A stretch of 49,408 nucleotides of DNA from Scatosoma sp045594025. Lineage in GTDB: Bacteria > Bacillota > Clostridia > Christensenellales > Borkfalkiaceae. Where the stretch lies: positions 1 to 49,408 of the forward strand of contig JAZNXS010000043.1 in the NCBI GenBank assembly GCA_045594025.1. Reading direction: 5' to 3'. This document shows positions 1-8,561 of the stretch, one piece after another; positions within the stretch are counted from its first letter, which is position 1; every line of letters begins with the position of its first letter. Made by a program: the position numbers and the translations under genes. The notes under the pieces are model-generated. The model was not told the DNA's origin. It searched no databases and saw nothing but the letters and a program-made list of their open reading frames with translations.

Positions 1-15
1 TGAAAAAATTAACGG

Positions 16-44
16 AAATTACCTTTCTATTTGCATTGTGTCAA
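16..44 (-). promoter_or_regulatory. Possible leftward promoter (third of an array)
   Basis: Read on the minus strand, TTGACA lies 17 bases before TAATTT. The -10 match is only moderate. It is the last of three promoter-like sites, about 100-120 bases apart, that all point left out of the window. Confidence 0.4.
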
Positions 45-135
45 ATAAAATCTCATTTCTTTCTTATTCCATTTTTAATCTTCTTTTTCCAGGCTACAGC
101 CCGGGCTACCGCGCTTTCTCGGCGACAGCTTGTAT

Positions 136-165
136 ATAATACCACATCGCCAATTTGATTGTCAA
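136..165 (-). promoter_or_regulatory. Leftward promoter
   Basis: On the minus strand TTGACA is followed after 18 bases by TATTAT. The predicted start lies just before a GC-rich stretch (about 92-128) containing the self-complementary AGCCCGGGCT, which contrasts with the AT-rich surroundings and resembles a structured leader. No gene for it lies inside the window. Confidence 0.55.
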
Positions 166-239
166 GCATTTTTTCAATATTTTTTAAACTTTTTTGAAAA
201 ATTTTGTAAAATTACTTGCTTCATGCGTATAGCTTGTTT

Positions 240-268
240 ACTATATCATTTTTAAATTCTCTTGTCAA
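240..268 (-). promoter_or_regulatory. Leftward promoter
   Basis: On the minus strand TTGACA, a 17-base spacer, then TATAGT. It lies just downstream of the ileS stop, in a very AT-rich stretch that holds no gene (1-329). The T-rich runs around 275-320 on the + strand are A-rich in the direction of ileS transcription, so no convincing ileS terminator is seen. Confidence 0.55.
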
Positions 269-329
269 ACATTTTTTGCAAGTTTTTTGAATTTTTTTTG
301 ATTTTTTTGAAAAAAAGTACTTTTTCGAC

Positions 330-3300
330 TTATTTCGCCATTCTTACAAGGGCCAACGTTACCTTTTCACCGTTGATATCCACTTCCTTTGTGATATTCG
401 CCGCCTCGAAAGCGCCTTCATTAACGGAAACCGCCAAAACGTCCTCTTTGAAGGTTGCCATCTGTAACGCTTCCTTCGCCTTCCCTTCCGCAATATAATA
501 TATAGCGATACGGTCGGTGATTTGGAAATCCGCTTCCTTTCTCAAACCTTGCACCTTGGAAACCAGTTCTCGTTCGATCCCTTCCATAATCAGCGCTTCG
601 GTAAGCGTCGTATTCAAGGCAACGGTCACACCGTTGTCGCTTGCAGAAATGAAACCACTCTTGCTTTCGGTGAAAATCTGCAAATCCTCTTCCTTGAGAA
701 TGACTTCGGAATCGTTTTCCATGACGTACTCTCCGCCGCCGCGAACAGCGTCTACAACCACCTTCGCCGCTTTTGCGTCACAGTCTTCCAAGAATCCTTT
801 GATCATGCCCAGCTTCTTACCGTACTTAGGCCCGATTGTTTTCAGCTGCGGTTTAAGCTTATAGGAAATAAACTCGCTTGCATCCTCCGCCGATTTGTAA
901 GCCTTGATATTCAGCTCGTCCAAAGCAATCGCTTTCAACCCTTCGTCAAGTTCCCCTGCTCTTGCCGTAACAACGTACATTTCGGAGAGAGGTTGACGGT
1001 TTTTCACGTTACCCGTATTACGAGCAGCTCTGCCCAGGTTTACGATATCGAGCACGGTATCCATACCCTTTTCTAAAGCCTCGTCCACCATCGAAGCATC
1101 GTATTCAGGGAAGCTGCAAAGGTGTACCGATTCGGGCGCGTCCTTGAAGAATGCAGGCACGAGGTTGAGATACATTTGTTCTGCCATGAATGGCGTATAC
1201 GGAGCAGTAATCTTCGCAAACGTAACAAGTACGTGCCAAAGCGTTGTATATGCCGCCGCCTTATCCTCCGTCATTTCACTGCCCCAGTATCTGTCTCTGC
1301 CACGGCGAACGTACCAGTTCGACAGAATATCCGAGAAATCTTGCAGCGCTCTTGCACTGTCCGTAATGTTATATTCGTTGAGGTTTTTATCTACATAGTC
1401 AACAAGCGTATTGAGCTTGGACAAAATCCATTTGTCCATAAGCGAAAGCTTACACTTCTTTAAGTCGTACTCTGCAGGGTTGTAATTGTCGATGTCTGCA
1501 TACAGGCAGAAGAACGCATAGGTATTCCAAAGCGTACCCATATACTTTCTCTGCGCTTCGCTGACTGCCTCGGGATAGAAACGGGAAGGCAACCAAGGCG
1601 CAGACGAGGTATAGAAGTACCAACGTACAGCGTCTGCCCCCTGCTTATCCAACACCGTCCAGGGATCGACAACGTTGCCTTTATGCTTCGACATCTTAAT
1701 ACCGTTCTTATCGTTTACGTGACCGAGCACGATACAATTTTTAAACGGCGCTTTATCAAAGAGCAACGTAGAAATAACAAGCAAGGTATAGAACCAACCT
1801 CTCGTTTGATCGACCGCCTCGGAAATGAAATCCGCAGGGAAGGTTTGATCGAATACCTCTTTGTTTTCAAACGGATAATGATACTGCGCAAACGGCATGG
1901 AACCAGAGTCGAACCAACAGTCGATAACTTCGGGCGTACGACTCATCTTGCCACCGCACTTACCGCATTTGCAAGTGAGATTATCCAAGTACGGACGGTG
2001 CAATTCGATATCCTTGGGCGCGCCGCACTTTTCAGCAAGCTCCGCACGAGAACCAATCACCTCAATTTCACCGCAGTCCTCACACACCCATACAGGCAAA
2101 GGCGTACCCCAATAACGATCACGGGACAAGCCCCAGTCGATAACGTTTTCCAAGAAATTGCCCATACGGCCTTCCTTGATGGTATCAGGCATCCAGTTCA
2201 CCGAACGGTTTGCTGCAATCAATCTATCCTTAATCGCCGTTACCTTGATAAACCAGCTCGATCTTGCATAGTAGATGAGAGGCGTATCACAGCGCCAACA
2301 GAATGGATAGTTGTGCATGATTTCAAGCGTCTTTAAGAGTAAGCCGCGTGCTTTCAAATCCTTTACAACAGCAGGATCCGCCGCCTGCGCGCCTACCCCC
2401 GTAAACTCGCCGCAACCCGCAGGGAATTTCCCCTCTTCGTTGATGAGCTGTACTACAGGCAAGCCGTAACGCTGCCCCACTTTATAGTCATCCTCACCGA
2501 ACGCAGGCGCGATATGAACAACGCCCGTACCGTCCGACGTCGTAACGTAGCCGTCGCACGTAACGTAATGCGCTTTTTCACGGTAGTTAAACTTCTCTTT
2601 CCCGAAAGGATACAGCGCTTCATATTCGGTGTATTCGTATTCCGTACCTTTCTTCACGGAAAGAATGGTGTAGCCTTCTTCACCCAAAACTTTCGTCAAA
2701 AGCGGTTGCGCCAAAACGTACTTTTCGCCGCTTTCTTCCATCTCTACCATCACGTAGTCGATTTCGGGGTTCATACACAGCGCTACGTTGGAGGGCAACG
2801 TCCAAGGCGTCGTCGTCCAAGCGAGAATGTATGTGTTTTCCGCATTCTTTACCTTAAACTTCACAAACGCCGTCATTTGCTTGACGTCCTTATAGCCCTG
2901 CGCTACCTCGTGCGAGGAAAGCGCCGTGCCGCAACGAGGGCAGTACGGCACAATTTTATGCCCCTTGTACAAAAGTCCCTTTTTGTGGATTTCCTTAAGC
3001 GCCCACCATTCCGATTCAATATAATCGTCGTGATAGGTAACGTAAGGATTGTCCATGTCGCACCAATAGCCGACTCTGTCCGACATCTTCTTCCATTCGT
3101 TGGAATACTGCCAAACGGATTCCTTACACTGCTTGATGAAAGGTTCGATACCGTAGCTTTCAATACCCGTCTTGCTTTCCAACCCGAGTTTCTTTTCCAC
3201 CTCAAGTTCAACGGGAAGACCGTGCGTATCCCAGCCCGCTTTTCTCAAAACGTGCTTGCCTTTCATAGTCTTATAACGGGGAACAATGTCCTTCATAACA

Positions 3301-3491
3301 CGGGTAAGTATGTGACCGATATGCGGCTTGCCGTTCGCTGTAGGAGGACCGTCGTAGAAAGAGAATTCCGCATTCCCTTCCGTCGCCTGCATACTCTTTT
3401 CAAATACCTTCTTTTCGTTCCAGTATTCAACAACCTGCTTTTCTCTTTCCACAAAGTTCAAAGAAGTGTCGACTTTCTTGTACATAGACAT
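330..3491 (-). CDS. ileS: Isoleucyl-tRNA synthetase, type 2 (eukaryotic-like)
   Basis: Charges tRNA-Ile with isoleucine in the cytoplasm, with editing of valine. 1053 residues, the usual length of type-2 IleRS. The ATP-site HIGH motif is at residues 57-60 within a DGPPTANGKPHIGH context, the editing domain follows, and the KMSKS loop reads KMSKH near residue 600. The C-terminal part after the anticodon-binding region matches the extension of type-2 enzymes. I chose the ATG at 3491 because AAGGAG (3501-3506) sits nine bases before it; an upstream in-frame start at 3593 lies inside the T-box terminator and can be discarded. The gene has its own promoter and T-box leader. Type-2 enzymes are commonly less sensitive to mupirocin; that is family knowledge, not visible here. 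Confidence 0.97.
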   Translation of the reverse strand: MSMYKKVDTSLNFVEREKQVVEYWNEKKVFEKSMQATEGNAEFSFYDGPPTANGKPHIGHILTRVMKDIVPRYKTMKGKHVLRKAGWDTHGLPVELEVEKKLGLESKTGIESYGIEPFIKQCKESVWQYSNEWKKMSDRVGYWCDMDNPYVTYHDDYIESEWWALKEIHKKGLLYKGHKIVPYCPRCGTALSSHEVAQGYKDVKQMTAFVKFKVKNAENTYILAWTTTPWTLPSNVALCMNPEIDYVMVEMEESGEKYVLAQPLLTKVLGEEGYTILSVKKGTEYEYTEYEALYPFGKEKFNYREKAHYVTCDGYVTTSDGTGVVHIAPAFGEDDYKVGQRYGLPVVQLINEEGKFPAGCGEFTGVGAQAADPAVVKDLKARGLLLKTLEIMHNYPFCWRCDTPLIYYARSSWFIKVTAIKDRLIAANRSVNWMPDTIKEGRMGNFLENVIDWGLSRDRYWGTPLPVWVCEDCGEIEVIGSRAELAEKCGAPKDIELHRPYLDNLTCKCGKCGGKMSRTPEVIDCWFDSGSMPFAQYHYPFENKEVFDQTFPADFISEAVDQTRGWFYTLLVISTLLFDKAPFKNCIVLGHVNDKNGIKMSKHKGNVVDPWTVLDKQGADAVRWYFYTSSAPWLPSRFYPEAVSEAQRKYMGTLWNTYAFFCLYADIDNYNPAEYDLKKCKLSLMDKWILSKLNTLVDYVDKNLNEYNITDSARALQDFSDILSNWYVRRGRDRYWGSEMTEDKAAAYTTLWHVLVTFAKITAPYTPFMAEQMYLNLVPAFFKDAPESVHLCSFPEYDASMVDEALEKGMDTVLDIVNLGRAARNTGNVKNRQPLSEMYVVTARAGELDEGLKAIALDELNIKAYKSAEDASEFISYKLKPQLKTIGPKYGKKLGMIKGFLEDCDAKAAKVVVDAVRGGGEYVMENDSEVILKEEDLQIFTESKSGFISASDNGVTVALNTTLTEALIMEGIERELVSKVQGLRKEADFQITDRIAIYYIAEGKAKEALQMATFKEDVLAVSVNEGAFEAANITKEVDINGEKVTLALVRMAK

Positions 3492-3540
3492 ATTTTTTAT
3501 CTCCTTAGAGTGTTTTTCCAAGCGTATTGTTTTTGGTAAT

Positions 3541-3578
3541 AAAAACGCCGCCGTGTTTTGGAAAAAAACACAACGGCT
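3541..3578 (-). terminator. Attenuator terminator in the ileS leader
   Basis: On the minus strand a 13-base-pair stem (GCCGTTGTGTTTT with AAAACACGGCGGC, two G-U pairs) is followed by GTTTTTA. It sits between the T-box sequence and the ileS ribosome site, as the terminator of a T-box attenuator should. Confidence 0.8.
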
Positions 3579-3808
3579 TTCGTAAACCACCAAAACAAAC
3601 TATCATTTGTTGCACCTGATAACGGAATGCAAACCCGTATCCGATTATTCTCCCCCATATATATTATATATTGTAGGGATTTCGTCGAATCAGCTGGCGA
3701 GGTGATATCCTTCGTCCTCTCCTTCTTCCTCTCAGCAAAACGGAATTTCTCTGTGCGGAGTTTCAAACGAAAGCGTTGTCCTCGATAGACGCCTTTTTCA
3801 TTCAATTA
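3541..3808 (-). promoter_or_regulatory. T-box riboswitch controlling ileS
   Basis: A leader of about 310 bases separates the promoter from ileS. A helix base of GGC..GAGG (near 3778-3791) with CCUC-GCC (near 3696-3702) supports Stem I. Just above it on the 3' side is AUC followed by A (specifier at 3704-3706), the isoleucine codon. Near the end, GGTGGTTTACGAAAGCC (about 3576-3592) resembles the T-box core GGTGGTAACACGGAAGCC with one base missing, and overlaps the terminator stem. Uncharged tRNA-Ile should stabilise the antiterminator and turn ileS on. The core is degenerate, so covariance-model scoring would be the real test. Confidence 0.75.
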
Positions 3809-3813
3809 TGATT

Positions 3814-3842
3814 ATTATAACGCATTTTTTTGCGTTTGTAAA
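3814..3842 (-). promoter_or_regulatory. ileS promoter
   Basis: On the minus strand TTTACA, 17 bases, TATAAT: near-consensus sigma-A promoter. Predicted start near 3807. Confidence 0.85.
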
Positions 3843-3870
3843 GCAAATGAAACGGATTTTTGGGTTTTCC

Positions 3871-4101
3871 TCAACCGAAAATTCCCTTTCGCTTCTCTAT
3901 CGAAAGCACGTTCATTCCCGTGCCTTCAAATACGGCTTTGATTTGTTCATCCGTGACGGTTTCCGCCGCCTCAATAAAAATCAAGCCCTTTTTATAGTTC
4001 CCTTTCGCCGCGGAAATACCGTCAAGCAACGCAAGCTTGACCGCCATTTGATCGGCGCATCTTTGACAGCATAAATCGTCTACTTTTATCGTCTTTTTCA
4101 T
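3871..4101 (-). CDS. Small heavy-metal-associated (HMA) domain protein
   Basis: A 76-residue stand-alone HMA-like domain. The family binds a soft or transition metal through two cysteines in a CxxC loop; here the loop reads DLCCQRCAD (about residues 9-17), with an extra cysteine next to the first of the pair. A beta-alpha-beta pattern with the expected GISAAKGNYKKGLIFIEA region follows. The start overlaps the stop of the upstream deacetylase gene (ATGA), so the two are probably translated together, although no functional link is obvious. It could be a copper or zinc chaperone for an efflux ATPase; the P1B ATPase of this window lies 25 kb away. The exact metal is unknown. Confidence 0.75.
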   Translation of the reverse strand: MKKTIKVDDLCCQRCADQMAVKLALLDGISAAKGNYKKGLIFIEAAETVTDEQIKAVFEGTGMNVLSIEKRKGIFG

Positions 4102-4796
4102 AACAATACTTCTCGGTTTGTACCGTAGAATATATCCGCTTGACCCGCAATCTTTTGACAGAATTTTTCAAAACGGTCCCAACGACTTTCAGCATAATCC
4201 AGCTCGTAACTGTGCCCCCAGATATACAAAAGCTGTTCTTCATCCGTTTGCATATTCAAGAATTTTTCAACAATTTCTTCCGTTCTTTTATCCAAGAAAT
4301 GCAACGTGGGATTAAAACGCAACAAATTCTCTTTCTGTAAATCGTAGGAATATGTGGACGTAATCGTTCGCGCATAACGAATCGGCGTATTGTGTTTAAT
4401 CAGCGCCGCAACACGCTCGTCGTTGTTCACGCCGCCACAGGGATACGCCATACCGACAACGGGATAACCGCAAAGGTCTTCCAACATTTTTCTATCTTCA
4501 TCCACCTGACGGATAACCGTTTCGTCATCCAACGCCGTAAGGTTTGGATGAGTCATCGTATGCACGGCAACTTCGTGCCCCGCGTAAAGTTTCTTCACCT
4601 GCGAAGCATTTACTATTACGCGAGGAATTTCACCCCATTCCACTTTCCACGAGTCGCACGGCAAACCCAGCTTTGCGGAATTTAAATTGAACGTGCCTTT
4701 CAAACCGTATTTATTCAAGATTTCAATCAAACGGATATCTTGCGTTACGCCGTCGTCAAAACTGAACGTTATCGCTTTCTTTTTACCATTCCACAT
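4098..4796 (-). CDS. Polysaccharide deacetylase family protein (NodB homology)
   Basis: 232 residues. The first NodB motif TFSFDDG (about residues 10-16) carries the catalytic base and metal-binding aspartates, and HTMTHPNL (near residue 78) is the metal-binding HxxxH motif; YPCGG and a late WGHSYE complete the pattern. The family removes N- or O-acetyl groups from chitin, peptidoglycan or other glycans. There is no signal peptide, so it may act in the cytoplasm, like LmbE-independent or small-molecule deacetylases of this superfamily. AGAGG lies five bases before the ATG. It is followed by the HMA protein gene with a 4-base overlap. The substrate cannot be told. Confidence 0.85.
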   Translation of the reverse strand: MWNGKKKAITFSFDDGVTQDIRLIEILNKYGLKGTFNLNSAKLGLPCDSWKVEWGEIPRVIVNASQVKKLYAGHEVAVHTMTHPNLTALDDETVIRQVDEDRKMLEDLCGYPVVGMAYPCGGVNNDERVAALIKHNTPIRYARTITSTYSYDLQKENLLRFNPTLHFLDKRTEEIVEKFLNMQTDEEQLLYIWGHSYELDYAESRWDRFEKFCQKIAGQADIFYGTNREVLL

Positions 4797-4973
4797 AAAA
4801 ACCTCTAATGAGTAAATTGCCTTTCGCTGTGAATGAATACATTAGAATCGCTAAAAACGCAGAGATACGAGCAAGACAAGAAAGAACGCGGCTTTGTCGC
4901 AGGGAGTGTACTAGCCGTATACACCCAAAACAAAACGCAAGCTCAACACCGAAATGCGACGTATATATGTGTT

Positions 4974-6305
4974 TTAAGGACTAACGCGGTTGATGTCGCG
5001 AGGGAACATGGTCGCCTCACGAACGTTCTTCGCACCGAGAAGGTGCATGGTCAAACGTTCAAGACCGAGCCCCAAACCACCGTGGGGAGGCGCGCCGTAC
5101 TTATGAAGCATAAGGTAGGTAGCAAATTCTTCGGGGTTCATACCCAACTTTTCCATCTTTGCAACCTGCGCGTTGTAATCGTGTACACGCTGACCGCCCG
5201 ACGTGATTTCCAAACCTCTGAAAAGTAAGTCGAAAGATAACGTATATTCGGGATCTTCGGGATCGTCCATCGTGTAGAAAGGACGCTTTTTCGAAGGATA
5301 ATGCGTAATGAAAATGAAATCGGAATTGAACTGCTTCTTTGCGTACTTGCCAAGAATCTGTTCTTCTTCGGGATCGAAATCCTTCATGTCCGTAGGCTGA
5401 TATTTGAATTTCTTCATGATGATTTCTTTCGCTTCCATGAATTTCAGCACGGGAATTTCCTTGATTTCAGGAATGTCGATGTGGAGAAGCTCCACTTCGT
5501 TCTTGTATTCCGTCTTCAAAAGGTTCATGATGTATTTCAAAAGTCCCGTTTCCATGTTCATGATGTCTTCAAAACTGTCGATAAAGCCCATTTCAAAGTC
5601 CATGGAAATGTATTCGTTCAAATGTCTGCTGGTATCGTGGTGTTCCGCGCGGAATACGGGCGCGATTTCGAATACTCTTTCATACACCGCAACCATCGCC
5701 TGCTTGTACAGCTGAGGAGACTGCGCAAGATATACTTGCTTGCCAAAATAGTCCAGCTTGAACACATTCGTGCCGCCCTCTGCCCCTGCAAAGTTGATTT
5801 TCGGCGAGTGAATTTCGGTAAAGCCCTGCATGGAAAGGAATTCTCTAAACCCTCTTTGAATACCTTCCTGTAACTTGAAAATCGCCCTTTCTTTAGGATT
5901 ACGGAGGGTAACGGGGCGGTAGTCAAGTTTGGTGGAAAGATCGCAATTTACCTGCTTCTTCGTGATAACTACGGGCGGAATTTCCGCAGGATGGGACAAA
6001 AGCTCAATATTATGAATTTGCACTTCGTAGCGCTTAGAGCCGTCCTTAGTCTCCCCGGCAACCACTTTACCCGTGATTTTTGCGGCGCATTCTTCCTTAA
6101 CGTCGTCGCTCATGCGATAATCGGAAAAGCTTTCTGCGTAAACGCATTGAATAGTCTCTCTTGCCGTACGTAAAATCACGAACGCGAAATCCGACATCAT
6201 ACGGATATTGTGGATTGTACCTTTAATCGTAACGATTTCGTTTTCGTATTTTTCAAAATCCGCGTACGAAACCGTGTTATTGTTGATTTCACCTGTCATA
6301 AACAT
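4974..6305 (-). CDS. aspS: Archaeal-type aspartyl-tRNA synthetase, probably non-discriminating
   Basis: 443 residues, the length of archaeal-type AspRS and much shorter than the ~590-residue bacterial form. An N-terminal OB-fold anticodon domain (about residues 20-110) is followed by the class II core: SPKINFAGAEGGTNVF, motif 2 in FRAEHHDTSRHLNEY (about residue 218) and motif 3 in GLGLGLERL (about residue 415). In many Clostridia such an enzyme charges both tRNA-Asp and tRNA-Asn, the latter then being amidated by GatCAB. AsnRS is the alternative reading because the families are close, but the EGGTNVF and HDTSRHLNE patterns favour AspRS. The start at 6305 has GAGGTAA about eight bases upstream; a second ATG two codons later is possible. 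Confidence 0.88.
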   Translation of the reverse strand: MFMTGEINNNTVSYADFEKYENEIVTIKGTIHNIRMMSDFAFVILRTARETIQCVYAESFSDYRMSDDVKEECAAKITGKVVAGETKDGSKRYEVQIHNIELLSHPAEIPPVVITKKQVNCDLSTKLDYRPVTLRNPKERAIFKLQEGIQRGFREFLSMQGFTEIHSPKINFAGAEGGTNVFKLDYFGKQVYLAQSPQLYKQAMVAVYERVFEIAPVFRAEHHDTSRHLNEYISMDFEMGFIDSFEDIMNMETGLLKYIMNLLKTEYKNEVELLHIDIPEIKEIPVLKFMEAKEIIMKKFKYQPTDMKDFDPEEEQILGKYAKKQFNSDFIFITHYPSKKRPFYTMDDPEDPEYTLSFDLLFRGLEITSGGQRVHDYNAQVAKMEKLGMNPEEFATYLMLHKYGAPPHGGLGLGLERLTMHLLGAKNVREATMFPRDINRVSP

Positions 6306-6350
6306 AATGATATTACCTCAAATAATTTTTTCAATTCTATTTTACTCTGC

Positions 6351-6379
6351 TTGACAAAAAAAAGCAAGAGTTTTATAAT
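6351..6379 (+). promoter_or_regulatory. pdxK promoter
   Basis: TTGACA, 17 bases, TATAAT: a perfect consensus sigma-A promoter, 38 bases before the start codon. It lies in the divergent aspS-pdxK intergenic region. Confidence 0.9.
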
Positions 6380-6417
6380 AAAATTATAAACTTTTTCTTA
6401 AAAAGGAGGGCAAAAAA

Positions 6418-7248
6418 ATGCGTGTTCTTGCCATAAACGACATTTCTTGCGTAGGAAAATGCTCCTTAGGCGCTACTTTGCCCATCATTTCCGCATGCGG
6501 CGTCGAATGCAACGTACTGCCCACCGCCCTGCTTTCCACTCATACGGGTGGGTTTACGGATTATACTTTCCGCGATCTCACGGAAGATATTGCAGGTATT
6601 TTAAAGCACTGGAAATCCTTGGGCTTACAATTCGATTACATTTACAGCGGTTATTTGGGCTCGATCGAGCAGATCGATATGGTATCGAAAATTAAAAAAG
6701 AATTTTTGAAAGACGGCGGCAAATTCATTGTCGATCCCGTTATGGGAGATGGCGGTAAGCTGTACGCAGGTTTTACGGACGAATACGTAAAAAGAATGCG
6801 TGAGCTTTGCCGTGAAGCAGATTTTATCCTGCCGAATATTACGGAAGCTTGCCTTTTGGCTGAACTCCCCTATCCCCTCACCAAAAAGAACGTAGGCGAG
6901 GCGTTGGATATTTTGCGCAATCTGGGGACTCTACCCATCATCACAGGGCTGATGGATGACAACGATATTAGCGTGTATTTCACGGGAAAGAACGGGGGCA
7001 TGTACTCGTTCACTCACGAAAACGTGGAAGGATTTTTCTGCGGCGCAGGGGACGTATTCGCCTCCGCGTTCGTTGGTTGTATCGCACGAGATAAATACAT
7101 AGCGGAAGCGATTTACTTAGCGTCCGATCTCGTAACGGCTGCCATTCGCCGTTCGGCAAGAGAAGTCCCCGATAAGCGTTTCGGGCTGAACTTTGAGGCG
7201 GAAATTTTTCCTTTTTTGGAAAAACTAAATGGCGTTGTTCCTCTGTAA
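6418..7248 (+). CDS. pdxK: Pyridoxamine/pyridoxal kinase (PdxK/PdxY-ThiD superfamily)
   Basis: Phosphorylates B6 vitamers to feed the salvage route to pyridoxal phosphate. 276 residues of the ribokinase-like fold: the N-terminal MRVLAINDISCVGKCSLGAT resembles the start of clostridial pyridoxamine kinases (S-x-V-x-G-x-x-G), LLSTHTGGFTDYTF and the IYSGYLGS segment follow, DPVMGDGGKLY is the nucleotide-binding stretch, and FCGAGDVFAS (near residue 215) carries the GAGD catalytic anion hole. GGAGGG lies eight bases before the ATG. It stands alone with its own promoter; the next transcript on this strand is the 6S RNA. A hydroxymethylpyrimidine kinase role is less likely because the N-terminus fits the PdxY type better. 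Confidence 0.88.
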   Translation: MRVLAINDISCVGKCSLGATLPIISACGVECNVLPTALLSTHTGGFTDYTFRDLTEDIAGILKHWKSLGLQFDYIYSGYLGSIEQIDMVSKIKKEFLKDGGKFIVDPVMGDGGKLYAGFTDEYVKRMRELCREADFILPNITEACLLAELPYPLTKKNVGEALDILRNLGTLPIITGLMDDNDISVYFTGKNGGMYSFTHENVEGFFCGAGDVFASAFVGCIARDKYIAEAIYLASDLVTAAIRRSAREVPDKRFGLNFEAEIFPFLEKLNGVVPL

Positions 7249-7262
7249 GCTATTTCAATCCG

Positions 7263-7291
7263 TTGACAAGCGCAGCGCGGTTTGATATAAT
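7263..7291 (+). promoter_or_regulatory. 6S RNA promoter
   Basis: TTGACA, 17 bases, TATAAT, both consensus. Predicted start at about 7298-7300, exactly at the 5' arm of the 6S terminal helix. Confidence 0.9.
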
Positions 7292-7297
7292 AGAATA

Positions 7298-7476
7298 GAT
7301 CTGCGGTGTTCGGAGTTCAACGCTTTTGCGGAATCCACATTACTTATTCGGGAGTTGTTATTCGTGGCGATAGGCAAGGTCTGTTTTACGGAAAGTCCGA
7401 GGCGTCAAGATGCGGCACCCACCTGCTTGAAGCGGGTTCACCCTTCGTTGAGGTGCGGCACAGGCGGATTTTTTTG
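7298..7476 (+). ncRNA. ssrS: 6S RNA
   Basis: About 180 bases with no reading frame. The 5' segment CTGCGGTGTTCG is the hallmark found near the start of Firmicutes 6S RNAs, and AUCUGC at the 5' end pairs with GCGGAU at 7464-7469 to close the long terminal helix; long imperfect arms enclose a central unpaired region (about 7355-7420). 6S RNA mimics an open promoter and traps the sigma-A RNA polymerase, mainly in stationary phase. It has its own consensus promoter; the T-run at 7469-7475 and the hairpin at 7499-7529 end it. The 3' limit is approximate. Confidence 0.85.
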
Positions 7477-7498
7477 AATATTCAACCCTTTGAGGGTA

Positions 7499-7529
7499 TA
7501 AAAACGGACGGTTACTACCGTCCGTTTTG
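7499..7529. terminator. Bidirectional terminator between 6S RNA and AEC transporter
   Basis: AAAACGGACGG, a six-base loop, then CCGTCCGTTTT: an 11-bp perfect stem with A- and T-runs on both sides. It can end the rightward 6S transcript and the leftward transporter transcript. Confidence 0.9.
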
Positions 7530-7541
7530 TTGTTCTATAAA

Positions 7542-8501
7542 TTATATGCACAGCAACAATATGCCGTATAAAAGCGGTATCGTAAGAATGGAAAGCACCG
7601 TCGTCCCCAAGGTGTAAATGACGGCGTGCTCCGTATCGCCGTCGTACTCGTCGGAAAAGGTTGACGAAAGCGCAGCCGTGGGCGTTGCAAAACCCACAAA
7701 TACCGCTAGTACCACCGCCGTACCCATATTGAACAAGTACGCCGCAAGATAAAATAAGGCTATGCCCAAAACGGGGACAATCACCAGCTTTAACGCAGAA
7801 ACGTAGTACATCTTCAACGAAGTAAACAACGAAGTAATTTTAATACCGCCCAGTTTCATACCCAAAATCGTCATAGACAACGGTGTAACGATACCTTTGA
7901 AATTATCAGAATATCCTTTTACCCACGAAAAATCATAGCTAACGTTGGCAAAAATCACATTCAATACAAGTCCCAAGGCAAACGCGATCACAACGGGATT
8001 TAAAAGCGCTTTTTTCGGGCGCATCAACGATTTATCCCCCGAAATCAAATATATCCCCACCGTATACATGAAGATATTATTCAAAATATTGATTACCACC
8101 AAATACGTTACGACGACGGGCATATCCTTAAACACCGCCTCGGCAAGAGGAAGCCCCAAAAAGCCGTTGTTGGCAAAGATAGCGCAAAAGCGCATCATCC
8201 CTTGCGCTTTCGTATCCCCTGCCTTTTTACAAAGCGGATGAGATAAGAACACCAAAGCAAAGATGTATACTACGGTAAGTGCCGCCAAAATACCAATATT
8301 TTTTAAAAAATCCCCATCCAAATCCACACCGAGTACACCCGACAAAATCAAAAATGGCATACCCAGGTACGTGAGTATTTTGGATAATACCCCCGTGTGT
8401 TCGGATTTTAAAATTCCAAATTTTACAAATAAATATCCAGGCACCGCAAGCGCAACAAAAATCAACACATTGCTGAACATGGGCCAAAGCGCGTCTAACA
8501 T
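7542..8501 (-). CDS. AEC-family (auxin efflux carrier-like) transporter
   Basis: 319 residues with about ten hydrophobic membrane helices in two halves. The first half has the conserved pattern PGYLFVKFGIL followed by LSKILTYLGMPFLILSG, and the middle has FANNGFLGLPLAEAVF, typical of the bacterial members of the AEC (membrane transport) family, which move malate and other organic acids. I chose the ATG at 8501 because GAGAGG stands four bases before it; the start at 8537 would add a 12-residue stretch without a ribosome site. It follows uxaC on the same strand after a stem-loop, so a link with hexuronate use is possible but not shown. Confidence 0.85.
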   Translation of the reverse strand: MLDALWPMFSNVLIFVALAVPGYLFVKFGILKSEHTGVLSKILTYLGMPFLILSGVLGVDLDGDFLKNIGILAALTVVYIFALVFLSHPLCKKAGDTKAQGMMRFCAIFANNGFLGLPLAEAVFKDMPVVVTYLVVINILNNIFMYTVGIYLISGDKSLMRPKKALLNPVVIAFALGLVLNVIFANVSYDFSWVKGYSDNFKGIVTPLSMTILGMKLGGIKITSLFTSLKMYYVSALKLVIVPVLGIALFYLAAYLFNMGTAVVLAVFVGFATPTAALSSTFSDEYDGDTEHAVIYTLGTTVLSILTIPLLYGILLLCI

Positions 8502-8530
8502 TTTTCCTCTCCGTACCGTTCTATTTAGAA

Positions 8531-8556
8531 GCCCCAACCGAAAATTCGGTTGGGGA
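8531..8556 (-). terminator. Stem-loop after uxaC
   Basis: CCCCAACCGA and TCGGTTGGGG form a perfect 10-bp stem with a four-base loop just after the uxaC stop. The following sequence is T-poor on the minus strand (CTTCTAAAT), so it may be a weak terminator or an mRNA-stabilising hairpin that lets some transcription reach the AEC gene. Confidence 0.55.
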
Positions 8557-8561
8557 AATTC

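Noticed and set aside
5301..5873. A 190-residue + strand frame opposite aspS
   Set aside because: It is an antisense shadow rich in Phe and His typical of reading a coding strand in reverse; aspS motifs settle the strand.
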